Part shown: piece after piece, positions 49,347-57,831 of the stretch
Position numbering within the stretch: the stretch's first letter is position 1
How the letters are laid out: each line of letters starts with the position of its first letter
Origin: Humibacter ginsenosidimutans
Lineage (GTDB): Bacteria; Actinomycetota; Actinomycetes; Actinomycetales; Microbacteriaceae
Direction of reading: 5' to 3'
Assembly: GCF_007859675.1 (NCBI RefSeq)
Contig: NZ_CP042305.1
Location: forward strand, 3,100,001-3,164,000
Length of the DNA stretch: 64,000 nt
Program-made: the position numbers and the translations under genes
The notes under the pieces: generated by a model
The model's database searches: none
Told to the model about the DNA's origin: nothing
The model's input: the letters and a program-made list of their open reading frames with translations, nothing else

Positions 49347-50555
49347 TCAGCCGAGCTGCTTCGTCCACTTCGACGGAGGGATGTCGGCGCTCGGCAGGTT
49401 GCCGCCGCTTCCCGCCGCTGCGTGCAACAGCTCCTGCACCGTTGTCGCCGCATACCCGACGGCGCCTGTGATAGATGCGCGTTCGCGGAGCGCCGACGTC
49501 AGGATCTGAGGTACCGGCCTGGCGATGCAGAGTTCTTCGACGCGACGCCGCAGCGGCTCGAGAAAGACATCGCCGGCCCGCACGTTGCCGCCGCCGACGA
49601 CGACGATCTCGGGATCGACGGTCAGAACCAAGGCCGCAACGCCGATGGCGATGTCTTCGCTGAATCGGCGTACCGCGGTCAGCGCTGAGACGCTGCCGTC
49701 GGCGGCGGCCTTGAACACCGCTTCGCGGTCGACGACGGACCCGTCCTCGAGCTGAACGGCGTGCAAGTGTTTCTGGGCGGTCTGCCAGCCCACCTCGTGG
49801 ATGGCGCCGATCTCGCCGGCGGCCCCGTTCGAGCCGCGGAACAGCGACCCGTTGATCACCAAGCCGCTTCCCGTGCGATTGCCGGAGTGGATGTAGACCA
49901 GGTCGGATACGTCGGACGCCCGTCCTTTCCACGCCTCGGCGAATGCGGCCAGGTTCGAGTCGTTCTCGACGACGATGCGGCATTCGAAGTCCGTGCTCAG
50001 AACGTCCTTGACGTTGATGCCCGCCCAACCGGACGGGCCGCGTGTGATCACATCCTGGTACACGACCGCGGGTACGGAGACGCCGATCGCCCACACTGAC
50101 GACCGTTCGCGCTTGGCGCGAGTGAGGAGTTCGTCTGCGAGGCGAACTGCGGATGCGAGAACGTCGATGGGGCCGTCATCCTCGCTCGCCGGCGCGTCAG
50201 CGGAAGCGAACACCTCGCCGTTCAGATCGGCGAGCTCGGCTCGCACGGTGTGGCGTCCGATATCGATGCCCAGAACGACTGCGGCATCCGCTTTGAACCG
50301 ATATCTGGTGGCAGGTCGACCGGCTCCGCTCGGTGCGAGCGGGTCGACCGGCACGACCCAGCCCAGCTGCACGAGGTGCGCGATGAGCGAGTCCGTCGAG
50401 GTCTTCGAGAGCCCTGTCGCTTTGGCTGTGAGCGGAATGGTGAGGGCTTCATCGCGGATCGCTTCGATGACAGCGAGGGTGTTCAGCCGGCGCAGCCGAG
50501 ACTGATCCCCCGCGTTGTGAAGGAGCGTCTGCCCACGATCGAGGAGCACGTTCAT
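49347..50555 (-). CDS. ROK-family transcriptional repressor
   Basis: 402 residues. An N-terminal winged helix (about 20-75: RLRRLNTLAVIEAIRDEALT, ATGLSKTSTDSLIAHLVQLG) precedes a ROK kinase-like domain with VVLGIDIGRHTVRAELADLN (ATP loop), RIVVENDSNLAAFAEAW, SGLVINGSLFRGSNGAAGEI. The usual zinc motif H-x9-CxCGxxGC is absent: GAIHEVGWQTAQKHLH stands in its place, with no Cys. It is probably a sugar-responsive repressor of the glycosidase and ABC operons on either side; the start is 22 bases from the operator at 50578. Confidence 0.86.
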   Translation of the reverse strand: MNVLLDRGQTLLHNAGDQSRLRRLNTLAVIEAIRDEALTIPLTAKATGLSKTSTDSLIAHLVQLGWVVPVDPLAPSGAGRPATRYRFKADAAVVLGIDIGRHTVRAELADLNGEVFASADAPASEDDGPIDVLASAVRLADELLTRAKRERSSVWAIGVSVPAVVYQDVITRGPSGWAGINVKDVLSTDFECRIVVENDSNLAAFAEAWKGRASDVSDLVYIHSGNRTGSGLVINGSLFRGSNGAAGEIGAIHEVGWQTAQKHLHAVQLEDGSVVDREAVFKAAADGSVSALTAVRRFSEDIAIGVAALVLTVDPEIVVVGGGNVRAGDVFLEPLRRRVEELCIARPVPQILTSALRERASITGAVGYAATTVQELLHAAAGSGGNLPSADIPPSKWTKQLG

Positions 50556-50577
50556 GGCTTCACCTTAGTGAGATGGA

Positions 50578-50604
50578 ATTAAAACAGAAACTGTGTTTAT
50601 AATG
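50578..50604 (+). promoter_or_regulatory. ABC operon promoter with ROK operator
   Basis: AATTAAAACAGAAACTG (50578-50594) matches the glycosidase-upstream element; AAACA/TGTTT form arms of a small dyad, and TATAAT (50599-50604) is a perfect -10. The operator thus covers the -35/-10 spacer. The rightward transcript would start close to 50611. Confidence 0.7.
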
Positions 50605-50674
50605 CTTTCACATCCCACCGGGCACGTTGCCGGCACAGGATCATCGACGATCACACTGAAGATTGGGACCCCCA

Positions 50675-51997
50675 ATGCCACAGCACCCCACTGCCGCACT
50701 CAGCCGCCGTTCGCTTCTCATGGCGGGCGGAGCGGTAGCCACCACTTTCCTGCTCGCCGGTTGCGGAACCAACCTGCAATCGACTTCCGCCGGCTCCGCT
50801 TCCAAGGCGCCCCTGGTCTACTGGGGCAAGTGGGCGGCGGGCACACCGCAGGCCAAGCTGTTCAACTCCATCATCAAGGACTACGCGGCCAAGACCGGCC
50901 AGAAGGTCACCGTGCAATGGATCGGCAACGGCGAAGAGACCCAGGTGAAGAACGCCATCGCCACAGGGTCTGGGCCGGACATCTACGACTCGTCCATCGA
51001 CCACACGGCGGAGTTCCGCGCAGCGGGAGCGCTTGGTGACATGTCGGCGATCTTCGACACCGAGATCCCCGGCGAGGGCAAGACGATCAAGCAGGTGCTG
51101 CCGAAGAGTGTGCTGAAGGCCATCTCCGACAAGAAGGGCTACGGCTTCGTGCCGCATTCCGTCTTCTCCGAAGGCCTTTGGTACGACGCCGCCGTCGACA
51201 CCGACTTCGGCACGAATCCGCCGGCCACGTTCGACGACTTCCTCGACCACGCGAAGCAGAGCAAGGCATCGACGGGCAAGCAGCCGATCGCACTCGACGG
51301 AACGGTCAACTCCTACAACGCGTTCTGGATCTTCCAGTTGATGCTCGCCACCGGTGGCCCCGGCACGCTCGCGAGCCTGTCGACGAGTGCGTCGGCCTGG
51401 GACAAGCCCGCTGTGCGCAAAGCAGCGGAGGAGTTGCAGAAGCTCGTGGCCGACGACTTGTTCCAGAAGGACTACATGGCCACGAAGTACCCTGACGCTC
51501 AGAACGCGTGGGCCCGCGGCGAGCAGCTCTACAACCTCAACGGAACGTGGCTCGCCAGCGAGACCGCGTCATCCCGCAGCTCGACGCAGAAGCCGAAGGT
51601 CATGGCGTTCCCGCCTGTGACGGCCGGCAAGCCGAGCGTCGTCACCGTCGGTGCGCTCGGCTGGGCGGCCAACCCGAATTCGAAGAAGCAGGCGCAGATC
51701 GCGCAGTTCCTCGCATTCGCCATGCAGAAGAAGTACGGAGACCGCATCGCGACGGATGCCGACAACATCCCCGCGCGCGCCGACTCGCCCGCGCCCGCCG
51801 CCCTGGCCGGCCTCAAGAAGAGCATCGGCTCGACGACCACGATCAGCCTGGACTTCGACGGCGTCGCGACGACTGCGGCGCAGTGGTGGAACGACGTCTT
51901 CCTGCCGCTCGACGACAAGTTCATCGGCGGTTCGCTGAACGTGGACCAGTTCTTGGCACAAGGCAAGGCGCAGACAGCGGCCCTGCTCAGCAAGTAG
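50675..51997 (+). CDS. ABC sugar-binding lipoprotein (Tat-type signal)
   Basis: 440 residues from ATG 50675. The signal has RR at 11-12 (LSRRSLLMAGG, Tat-like) and a lipobox ending at Cys30 (FLLAGC). The mature protein follows the family-1 solute-binding pattern: APLVYWGKWAAGTPQAKLFN, QPIALDGTVNSYNAFWIFQL, and a late PARADSPAPAALAGLKKSIG. It captures a sugar and passes it to the two permeases that follow. The ATPase is missing from the locus and is probably a shared MsiK-like protein elsewhere (inference). Confidence 0.9.
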   Translation: MPQHPTAALSRRSLLMAGGAVATTFLLAGCGTNLQSTSAGSASKAPLVYWGKWAAGTPQAKLFNSIIKDYAAKTGQKVTVQWIGNGEETQVKNAIATGSGPDIYDSSIDHTAEFRAAGALGDMSAIFDTEIPGEGKTIKQVLPKSVLKAISDKKGYGFVPHSVFSEGLWYDAAVDTDFGTNPPATFDDFLDHAKQSKASTGKQPIALDGTVNSYNAFWIFQLMLATGGPGTLASLSTSASAWDKPAVRKAAEELQKLVADDLFQKDYMATKYPDAQNAWARGEQLYNLNGTWLASETASSRSSTQKPKVMAFPPVTAGKPSVVTVGALGWAANPNSKKQAQIAQFLAFAMQKKYGDRIATDADNIPARADSPAPAALAGLKKSIGSTTTISLDFDGVATTAAQWWNDVFLPLDDKFIGGSLNVDQFLAQGKAQTAALLSK

Positions 51998-52003
51998 ACC
52001 GTC

Positions 52004-53014
52004 GTGACGCTCACAGACAACGCGCCCGTCACCGGGGTCGGGCGGCGCTCCCGGAACGAGGAGTCGGGTTCATCCAGCAGCGATCGATCCCGGCCCTCGC
52101 GCCGCGGGCGCGTAGGCGGAGCGCTCGATCGGGCGCGGCGGCGCATGTACATGCCGCTGCTTCTGCCGGCACTCATCGTGTACGTGGTGCTCTTCATCGT
52201 GCCGGCGCTCTACGGCATGACGCTGAGCTTCGCGTCATGGGCCGGCCTCGGATCAGCCTTTCACTGGGTGGGCGTCAAGAACTACGTCGATCTCTTCACA
52301 AGCCCGGTGTTCCTGTCGTCGTTCTGGAACACCCTGGTGCTCACGGCGGTGGTCGGCGTGGCCATCTTCCTCGTCTCGTGCGGCGCCATGATCGTGCTGC
52401 GCAGCACCAAGGGGCACAGCTTCATTCGTTCGGCCGTCTTCGTGCCTTACATCATCTCGCCGATCGCGATCGGTCTCTCGGTGTCGTTCTTGTTCAACCC
52501 CAAGGGCATGATCAACACGCTGCTCGGCTTGCTCGGGCTCGACGGCCTGCAGCGGCCGTGGCTGGCGCCGGAGAACATCCTGCAGGTGATCATGGTGGGC
52601 CTCACCTGGAGTGCAGCGGGCTTCTACGTCGTGCTCCTGATGTCGGCAGTGGACGCCATCCCCGCCAGCCTCTACGAGTCGGCGCAGATCGAGGGGGCGA
52701 ACCTCTTGCAGCAGTTCCGCCACATCACGCTTCCGCTGACGCGGGACATGATCTCGGTGGCCGCCGTTCTGTGGGTGATCGCCGGGATCAAGACGTTCGA
52801 GATCATCATCGCGTTCACCGGCACCGCAGGAACGCCGCCGCTCGAGGCGCGATCACTCGCCGTCGAGCAGTACCTGCGTGTGACGGGTGGCCCGGCAGGC
52901 GGCATCCCGCAACTGGGTTCGGCCGCCGCCATCGGCGTGATCATGACCGCCATCACCGTCGTGCTGATCCTGCTGTCCCGCAGGATCTCGCGCCGCGAAG
53001 CGTTGGAGATGTGA
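52004..53014 (+). CDS. ABC sugar permease, MalF-like
   Basis: 336 residues from GTG 52004, with a polar N-terminal arm (about 45 residues) and six spans. The EAA loop is YESAQIEGANLLQQFRHITL, with the P-loop-facing Gly. It is the first inner-membrane subunit of the importer, seven bases from the binding-protein gene. Confidence 0.9.
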   Translation: MTLTDNAPVTGVGRRSRNEESGSSSSDRSRPSRRGRVGGALDRARRRMYMPLLLPALIVYVVLFIVPALYGMTLSFASWAGLGSAFHWVGVKNYVDLFTSPVFLSSFWNTLVLTAVVGVAIFLVSCGAMIVLRSTKGHSFIRSAVFVPYIISPIAIGLSVSFLFNPKGMINTLLGLLGLDGLQRPWLAPENILQVIMVGLTWSAAGFYVVLLMSAVDAIPASLYESAQIEGANLLQQFRHITLPLTRDMISVAAVLWVIAGIKTFEIIIAFTGTAGTPPLEARSLAVEQYLRVTGGPAGGIPQLGSAAAIGVIMTAITVVLILLSRRISRREALEM

Positions 53015-53015
53015 C

Positions 53016-53912
53016 GTGAGCACCGTTCCCCGCATCGGTCGGCCGTCGCTGTCGGCAGCCCTCAGCACTTTCGTGGCGTTCGCGTTGAAGGCATCCCTGT
53101 GGCTATGGGTCGTCTTCAATCTGGCCATGCTCGTGTGGATCTTCCTGAACTCCGTGAAGAGCTCGCGAGACATCTTCGCGCATCCCCTCGGCCTTCCCAC
53201 CACATGGCACTGGGACAACTTCTGGACAGCGCTGACGACTTCGGGTCTCGGTGTCGCCGCGCTCAACACCGTGGTTCTGGTGGCCGTGTCGGTGGCCGTC
53301 ATCATGGCTCTCAGCGTGCCGGCGGCTTACGCGCTCGCCAGACTCGGAGGGAGGTCGGCCGGCCCGATCACCTCCCTGTTCTCCGCGGGCATGAGCGTGC
53401 CGTTCCAGGCGTTCGCGGTGCCGATGGTGCTCATCAGCGTGGGGCTCTCGCGTTTCATGGTCGAGTGGATCACCGGCGCCTGGGACCCGCGCATCACAGT
53501 CGCCATCTTCTACGTGGCGCTCAGCCTGCCGTTCAGCGTGTTCGTGCTCGTCGGGTACTTCAGGTCGTTGCCGTCGGAGCTCGAGGAGGCCGGCGCACTC
53601 GATGGCGCCGGATCGTTCCGCACGTTCCTCTCGATCATGGTTCCGTTGGCGAAGTCGGGCATCACGACCGTCACGGTGCTGAATGTGCTCGGCCTCTGGA
53701 ACGAGACGATGATCGTGCTCCTGCTGGTGCCGAATCAGGGCATGCAGACGCTCAACGTCGCACTGCTGAACTTCTACTCCGACATGCAATACACGTCTGA
53801 CTGGGGCGGGCTCTTCGCCGGCATCGTCATCGTCGTGGCACCGATGGTCATCCTCTATTTCTGGGTCGGGCGACGGGTGGTCAGCGGCATGACAGAGGGC
53901 ATCGGCAAATGA
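53016..53912 (+). CDS. ABC sugar permease, MalG-like
   Basis: 298 residues from GTG 53016, one base after the previous stop. Six spans; EAA loop EEAGALDGAGSFRTFLSIMV. It completes the importer; no ATPase gene follows. Confidence 0.9.
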   Translation: MSTVPRIGRPSLSAALSTFVAFALKASLWLWVVFNLAMLVWIFLNSVKSSRDIFAHPLGLPTTWHWDNFWTALTTSGLGVAALNTVVLVAVSVAVIMALSVPAAYALARLGGRSAGPITSLFSAGMSVPFQAFAVPMVLISVGLSRFMVEWITGAWDPRITVAIFYVALSLPFSVFVLVGYFRSLPSELEEAGALDGAGSFRTFLSIMVPLAKSGITTVTVLNVLGLWNETMIVLLLVPNQGMQTLNVALLNFYSDMQYTSDWGGLFAGIVIVVAPMVILYFWVGRRVVSGMTEGIGK

Positions 53913-53967
53913 ATCTCTCGTTGCTCAGGGACTTCACGTTCGACCTTTCGAAAGGAATCTTCAGTCG

Positions 53968-54954
53968 ATGAATCAGACAGTGGGCCTCATCGGCGCGGGC
54001 GGCATCGCGAACGCGCACCTCCCTGCGTGGCTCGACCTCGGCTTCGACGTGCTCGTGTACTCGGTCACCGACGACGCACCACGGTTGGTGCAGCGGCACG
54101 GCGGAGGCCGGGTCGTCGAATCCCTCGACGAGTTGCTGGAGGGCGTCGACCTGGTCGACGTCTGCGCGCCGACTTCAGTGCATTCGTCGCTCGCCATGGA
54201 AGCGCTTCGGCATCGGCTTCCGACGATCTGCGAGAAACCACTGGCGCGCACGCTCCAGGACGCCGAGTCGCTCGCCGAGGCTTTCGGCAGGGCGGAAGTG
54301 CCGCTCTTCCCTGCACACGTGGTGCGGTACTTCCCGGACTACGTCGCGCTGCACGGCGCGATCGAGTCCGGTGCGCTCGGTGACATCGGTGTGCAGCGCT
54401 TCACCAGGCAGGGACAGAGTCCCAAGAACGGCTGGTATCTCGACAGGCAGAAGTCCGGAGGTGTTCTGCTCGACCTCATGATCCACGACATCGATGTCGC
54501 CCGCTGGACCGCGGGCGACGTGGTGCGGGTCTTCGCACGCACGCGCTCGCACCAGGGCAACGAGAGCACGCAGGCGATACTGACGCACGCGTCAGGCGCC
54601 ATCTCGCAACTCACGGCGACCTGGACGACGGCGCCCATCGAGTTCCGCACGCAGTTCGACGTCTCCGGGTCGCGGGGAACATTGCGATCGGACTCCGCGA
54701 CCAGGCCCACTTACACGCGCGTCGGCATCCCGAGCGACGCCGACGACATCTTGCCCGACTTCGATCCGGCGACGAACCCGTACCGCGCCGAGCTGGCGGA
54801 CTTCGTGCGCGCCATCGACGAGGGATTCGATGCCCGCGTGACAGCACGCGACGGCGTCGAGGCGATCCGCATCGCGGATGCCGTCGCGCGCTCGGCCGGC
54901 AGCGGGCGGGCGATCGAACTGACCACCAACGAAGAAGAGGTTTCAGCGGCATGA
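53968..54954 (+). CDS. Gfo/Idh/MocA-family oxidoreductase
   Basis: 328 residues. The Rossmann motif is VGLIGAGGIANAHLPAWLDL; the family hallmark EKP is in TICEKPLARTLQDAES, and the C-terminal domain carries SGGVLLDLMIHDIDVARWTA with the catalytic Asp/His pair. It would oxidise a sugar or an inositol-like compound with NAD. It is the third-from-last gene of the ABC operon, ribosome site GAAAGGA. Confidence 0.88.
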   Translation: MNQTVGLIGAGGIANAHLPAWLDLGFDVLVYSVTDDAPRLVQRHGGGRVVESLDELLEGVDLVDVCAPTSVHSSLAMEALRHRLPTICEKPLARTLQDAESLAEAFGRAEVPLFPAHVVRYFPDYVALHGAIESGALGDIGVQRFTRQGQSPKNGWYLDRQKSGGVLLDLMIHDIDVARWTAGDVVRVFARTRSHQGNESTQAILTHASGAISQLTATWTTAPIEFRTQFDVSGSRGTLRSDSATRPTYTRVGIPSDADDILPDFDPATNPYRAELADFVRAIDEGFDARVTARDGVEAIRIADAVARSAGSGRAIELTTNEEEVSAA

Positions 54955-55967
54955 AGATCGCGGTCCTATCGCTGGCGCACACGCATGCGCTGGAGTACAT
55001 CGCTGCGCTGCAGCACCACACCAGCCTCGAGCTCGTCGCCACCGACCCGGATGCCGTCGACGACGGCGCTGAGTCCAGGGGTGCCAGGCTCGCCGCCGAG
55101 CTCGGCATCGACTACTTGGACTCGTATGAGGATGTCTGGGCGTGGCATCCGGATGCCGTCATCGTGTGCGCCGAGAACGTGCGGCATCGCGCGCTGGTGC
55201 TTCGTGCTGCCGAGCTGGGCATCCATGTGCTCTGTGAGAAGCCACTCGCGACGTCGCCTGACGATGCTGCCGCGATGCTCGCGGCGGCTCGGCACGCCGG
55301 CATCGTGCTCATGACAGCGCTCCCGGTGCGCTTCTCCACCGCATACACGCAGCTCCGCGCGATCGTGCGCCGTGGTGAGCTGGGCGACATCGTTTCGGTC
55401 AACGCGACGAACTGCGGTGGCATCCCAACCGCACGAGCGTGGTTCACAGACCCCGTGCTGAGCGGCGGTGGAGCGGTCACCGACCATGTGGTGCACGCAG
55501 CCGACCTCATCACCGATCTGCTCGAGGAGTCGCCCGAGGAGGTGTATGCGGTCGCCAACAGCATCCCGGGCGGCCGTGAAGGCGGCATCGAGACTGCTGG
55601 ACTCATCTCGTTGCGGTACCCGAGCGGCGTCATCGCATCGGTCGATTGCTCCTGGTCGCGGCCCGCCGGGTCGGCCGACGTCGGAGACCTCGTGACGCTC
55701 GCCGTCGTCGGTACAAAGGGTGCCGCGGAGATCATGCCATTCGCAGGCATCATCGAGGGCTGGAATGACCGCGGAGCGCTCTCCTACGGCTATGGCATCT
55801 CGCTCGACCAGCGACTGATCGACACCTTCGTCGCTGCGGTCGCCGAGCGTGCCACAGGAACGCAGCCCGATGGCTCAGCTGGTCTGGCAGGCGTCACGCT
55901 GATCGACGGCGCGTATCGGTCGATCGCGACGGGCGAGCCAACGGATCTGCAGGCCGTCCCGGCGTGA
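54951..55967 (+). CDS. Second Gfo/Idh/MocA-family oxidoreductase
   Basis: 338 residues. The N-terminal loop is degenerate (AVLSLAHTHALEYIAALQHH in place of GxGxxG), while HVLCEKPLATSPDDAAAMLA and SGGGAVTDHVVHAADLITDL match the family. Such pairs act in sequential oxidation and reduction of sugars. ATGA overlap with the previous gene ensures coupling. The altered nucleotide loop may change cofactor use or remove catalysis. Confidence 0.82.
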   Translation: MKIAVLSLAHTHALEYIAALQHHTSLELVATDPDAVDDGAESRGARLAAELGIDYLDSYEDVWAWHPDAVIVCAENVRHRALVLRAAELGIHVLCEKPLATSPDDAAAMLAAARHAGIVLMTALPVRFSTAYTQLRAIVRRGELGDIVSVNATNCGGIPTARAWFTDPVLSGGGAVTDHVVHAADLITDLLEESPEEVYAVANSIPGGREGGIETAGLISLRYPSGVIASVDCSWSRPAGSADVGDLVTLAVVGTKGAAEIMPFAGIIEGWNDRGALSYGYGISLDQRLIDTFVAAVAERATGTQPDGSAGLAGVTLIDGAYRSIATGEPTDLQAVPA

Positions 55968-56071
55968 TCCGGCAACCACGGTGTCGACAGACAGGGCTGG
56001 ACGTTCAGACATCGGGTTGGTCGACGCATGCTTGACGACTCCAGACCCGACGCCGTTCCGCCTGCGCCGCG

Positions 56072-57088
56072 TCACGCGGCCTGCGGTGCCGGCGGCCGGC
56101 ACCGCAGCACCGAGACATCCCCCTCGACCGATGTCGGTCCGGCGCCCCACGGCACGAGCACGGTCATGCCGGGTGCCAGCTCGACGTGGCCGCCCGCCCA
56201 GCGCAGTGCGCCCGCACCGTCGAGCACGACCAGCACCGCGAAGTCCGCGTCCCAGCGGCACGGCAGGGTGTGGAGGTCGGCGCGGAAGAAGGCATCCGCC
56301 TGCTGCGGAAAGAGGCGAGTCGCGTCATCCGCGATCCTCGACGTGCGCAGCTGCTGCAGGCGATCGGCGTTCCAGGCGGAGCGATCCAGGCCGGCCAGGG
56401 CGGTCTCCGCATCGAGGCCGAGCAGTGCGTTCGAAGCGTCGAGGCCGGGATAGCCCTGCCACTCCAGGATGATCGAGAGGTCGACGGGCTGTTGCAGCTC
56501 GATGAGGGTGATCCCCTCGCCGATCGCGTGCGGCAGGCCCGCCGGAACGAACAGGGTGTCGCCTGGGGACACCTGGATGCCGTTCATCGCCGACAGCATC
56601 GCCTCGCGATCCTGGGTCGCGAACCACCGCAGCACCTCCGACTCGCTCACGTCGCGCGAGAATCCGAGGTGGGCCGTCGCGGGGCCGTCGGTCGCGATGA
56701 TCGCCCACGCCTCCGTCTTGCCGAAGGGACGGTCGAGCACGTCACGGGCGAACCCGTCGCCCGGGTGGAAGTGGGCGAACAGGCGTTCCCGGGTGTCGAG
56801 GATCTTCACGAGGAGCGCGGGAACCGGCCCGTGCGCGGCGAGCTGGTCAGGGCCGAGCCAGGCCGGCGGATCGTCGGCGATCGTGTCGCGCAACAGCCGC
56901 CCGTCGGGCAGCGTCGTCAGTCCGACGCCACCGCCCGAGTACACCTCCGTGGCGGACGCGACGAAGTCCTCCGGACTGTGCGCGGTGAGCGGCCCGATGC
57001 CGCGGAACCTGGAGATGCCCAGGCCGCCGCGATACGGCCGGCGCTCTGGCGCGTTGACTCCCAGCACGATCAGTTCCACGGTGACCAC
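56072..57088 (-). CDS. manA: Mannose-6-phosphate isomerase, class I
   Basis: 338 residues of the cupin-type PMI. Zinc ligands lie in RLFAHFHPGDGFARDVLDRP and KTEAW; VPAGLPHAIGEGITLIELQQ has the His/Glu pair of the active site. The C-terminus is a small cupin strand set. It faces the sugar operon convergently and probably feeds its sugar phosphate into glycolysis or GDP-mannose. GTG start. Confidence 0.88.
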   Translation of the reverse strand: MVTVELIVLGVNAPERRPYRGGLGISRFRGIGPLTAHSPEDFVASATEVYSGGGVGLTTLPDGRLLRDTIADDPPAWLGPDQLAAHGPVPALLVKILDTRERLFAHFHPGDGFARDVLDRPFGKTEAWAIIATDGPATAHLGFSRDVSESEVLRWFATQDREAMLSAMNGIQVSPGDTLFVPAGLPHAIGEGITLIELQQPVDLSIILEWQGYPGLDASNALLGLDAETALAGLDRSAWNADRLQQLRTSRIADDATRLFPQQADAFFRADLHTLPCRWDADFAVLVVLDGAGALRWAGGHVELAPGMTVLVPWGAGPTSVEGDVSVLRCRPPAPQAA

Positions 57089-57165
57089 GCTAGGCCCAGT
57101 TGCCAGGCTCGTGTCGGGCCGGGCACCATCGCCGCTTCGGCCGGCAGCTACGAGCGCGCGGCGAC

Positions 57166-57831
57166 CTACTCCGACCCCGGCGCGATCAGCCCCGACTCGT
57201 AGGCGGCGATCACGAGCTGGGCCCGGTCGTGGGCACCCAGCTTCGTCATCGCCCGGTTGATGTGCGTCTTCGCCGTGGCAGGCGAAATGAACAGGGCAGT
57301 GGCGATCTCGTCGTTCGAGAGCCCTCTGCCGACCAAGGCGAGGATCTCTGTCTCGCGTTCGGTGAGGTCCGGCGGCAGCGCCCGAGCAGGTCCGGATGCC
57401 TGTGGTGCTTCGAGCGATCGCCTGATGAGCGTCCGCGTCGCGGTCGGCGACAGCAGCTCGTCGCCCGCGTGCACGGTGCGCACCGCGCGCACGATGTCGA
57501 CAGGGTCGGCCCCTTTGCCGAGGAATCCGGCGGCTCCGGCGCGTAGCGCGGAGAGCACATTCTCCTCGTCTTCGAAGGTGGTCAGCACGAGCACGCGCAC
57601 GGAGTCGAGCCCATCGTCCGCCCGAATCTGCCGCGTCGCCGCGATGCCGTCGGTGCCGGGCATCCTCAGGTCCATGAGGACGACATCCGGATGCTCGCGC
57701 CGCGCGATCGCGACCGCCTGCGACCCATCGGAGGCCTCGCCGACCACCTCGACGTCGTCTTCATGACGGAGCAGCGCGACCACTGCCGATCGGATGAGCG
57801 CCTGATCGTCGGCGATGAGCACGCGGATCAT
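57166..57831 (-). CDS. NarL-type response regulator
   Basis: 221 residues. The receiver domain has VLIADDQALIRSAVVALLRH, phosphoacceptor Asp in VLMDLRMPGTDGIAATRQIR, and the VLVLTTFEDEENVLSALRAG switch with a late Lys. The C-terminal LuxR helix-turn-helix is LTERETEILALVGRGLSNDE followed by IATALFISPATAKTHINRAM. It overlaps the kinase gene by four bases and probably controls the divergent ABC exporter. Confidence 0.93.
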   Translation of the reverse strand: MIRVLIADDQALIRSAVVALLRHEDDVEVVGEASDGSQAVAIARREHPDVVLMDLRMPGTDGIAATRQIRADDGLDSVRVLVLTTFEDEENVLSALRAGAAGFLGKGADPVDIVRAVRTVHAGDELLSPTATRTLIRRSLEAPQASGPARALPPDLTERETEILALVGRGLSNDEIATALFISPATAKTHINRAMTKLGAHDRAQLVIAAYESGLIAPGSE

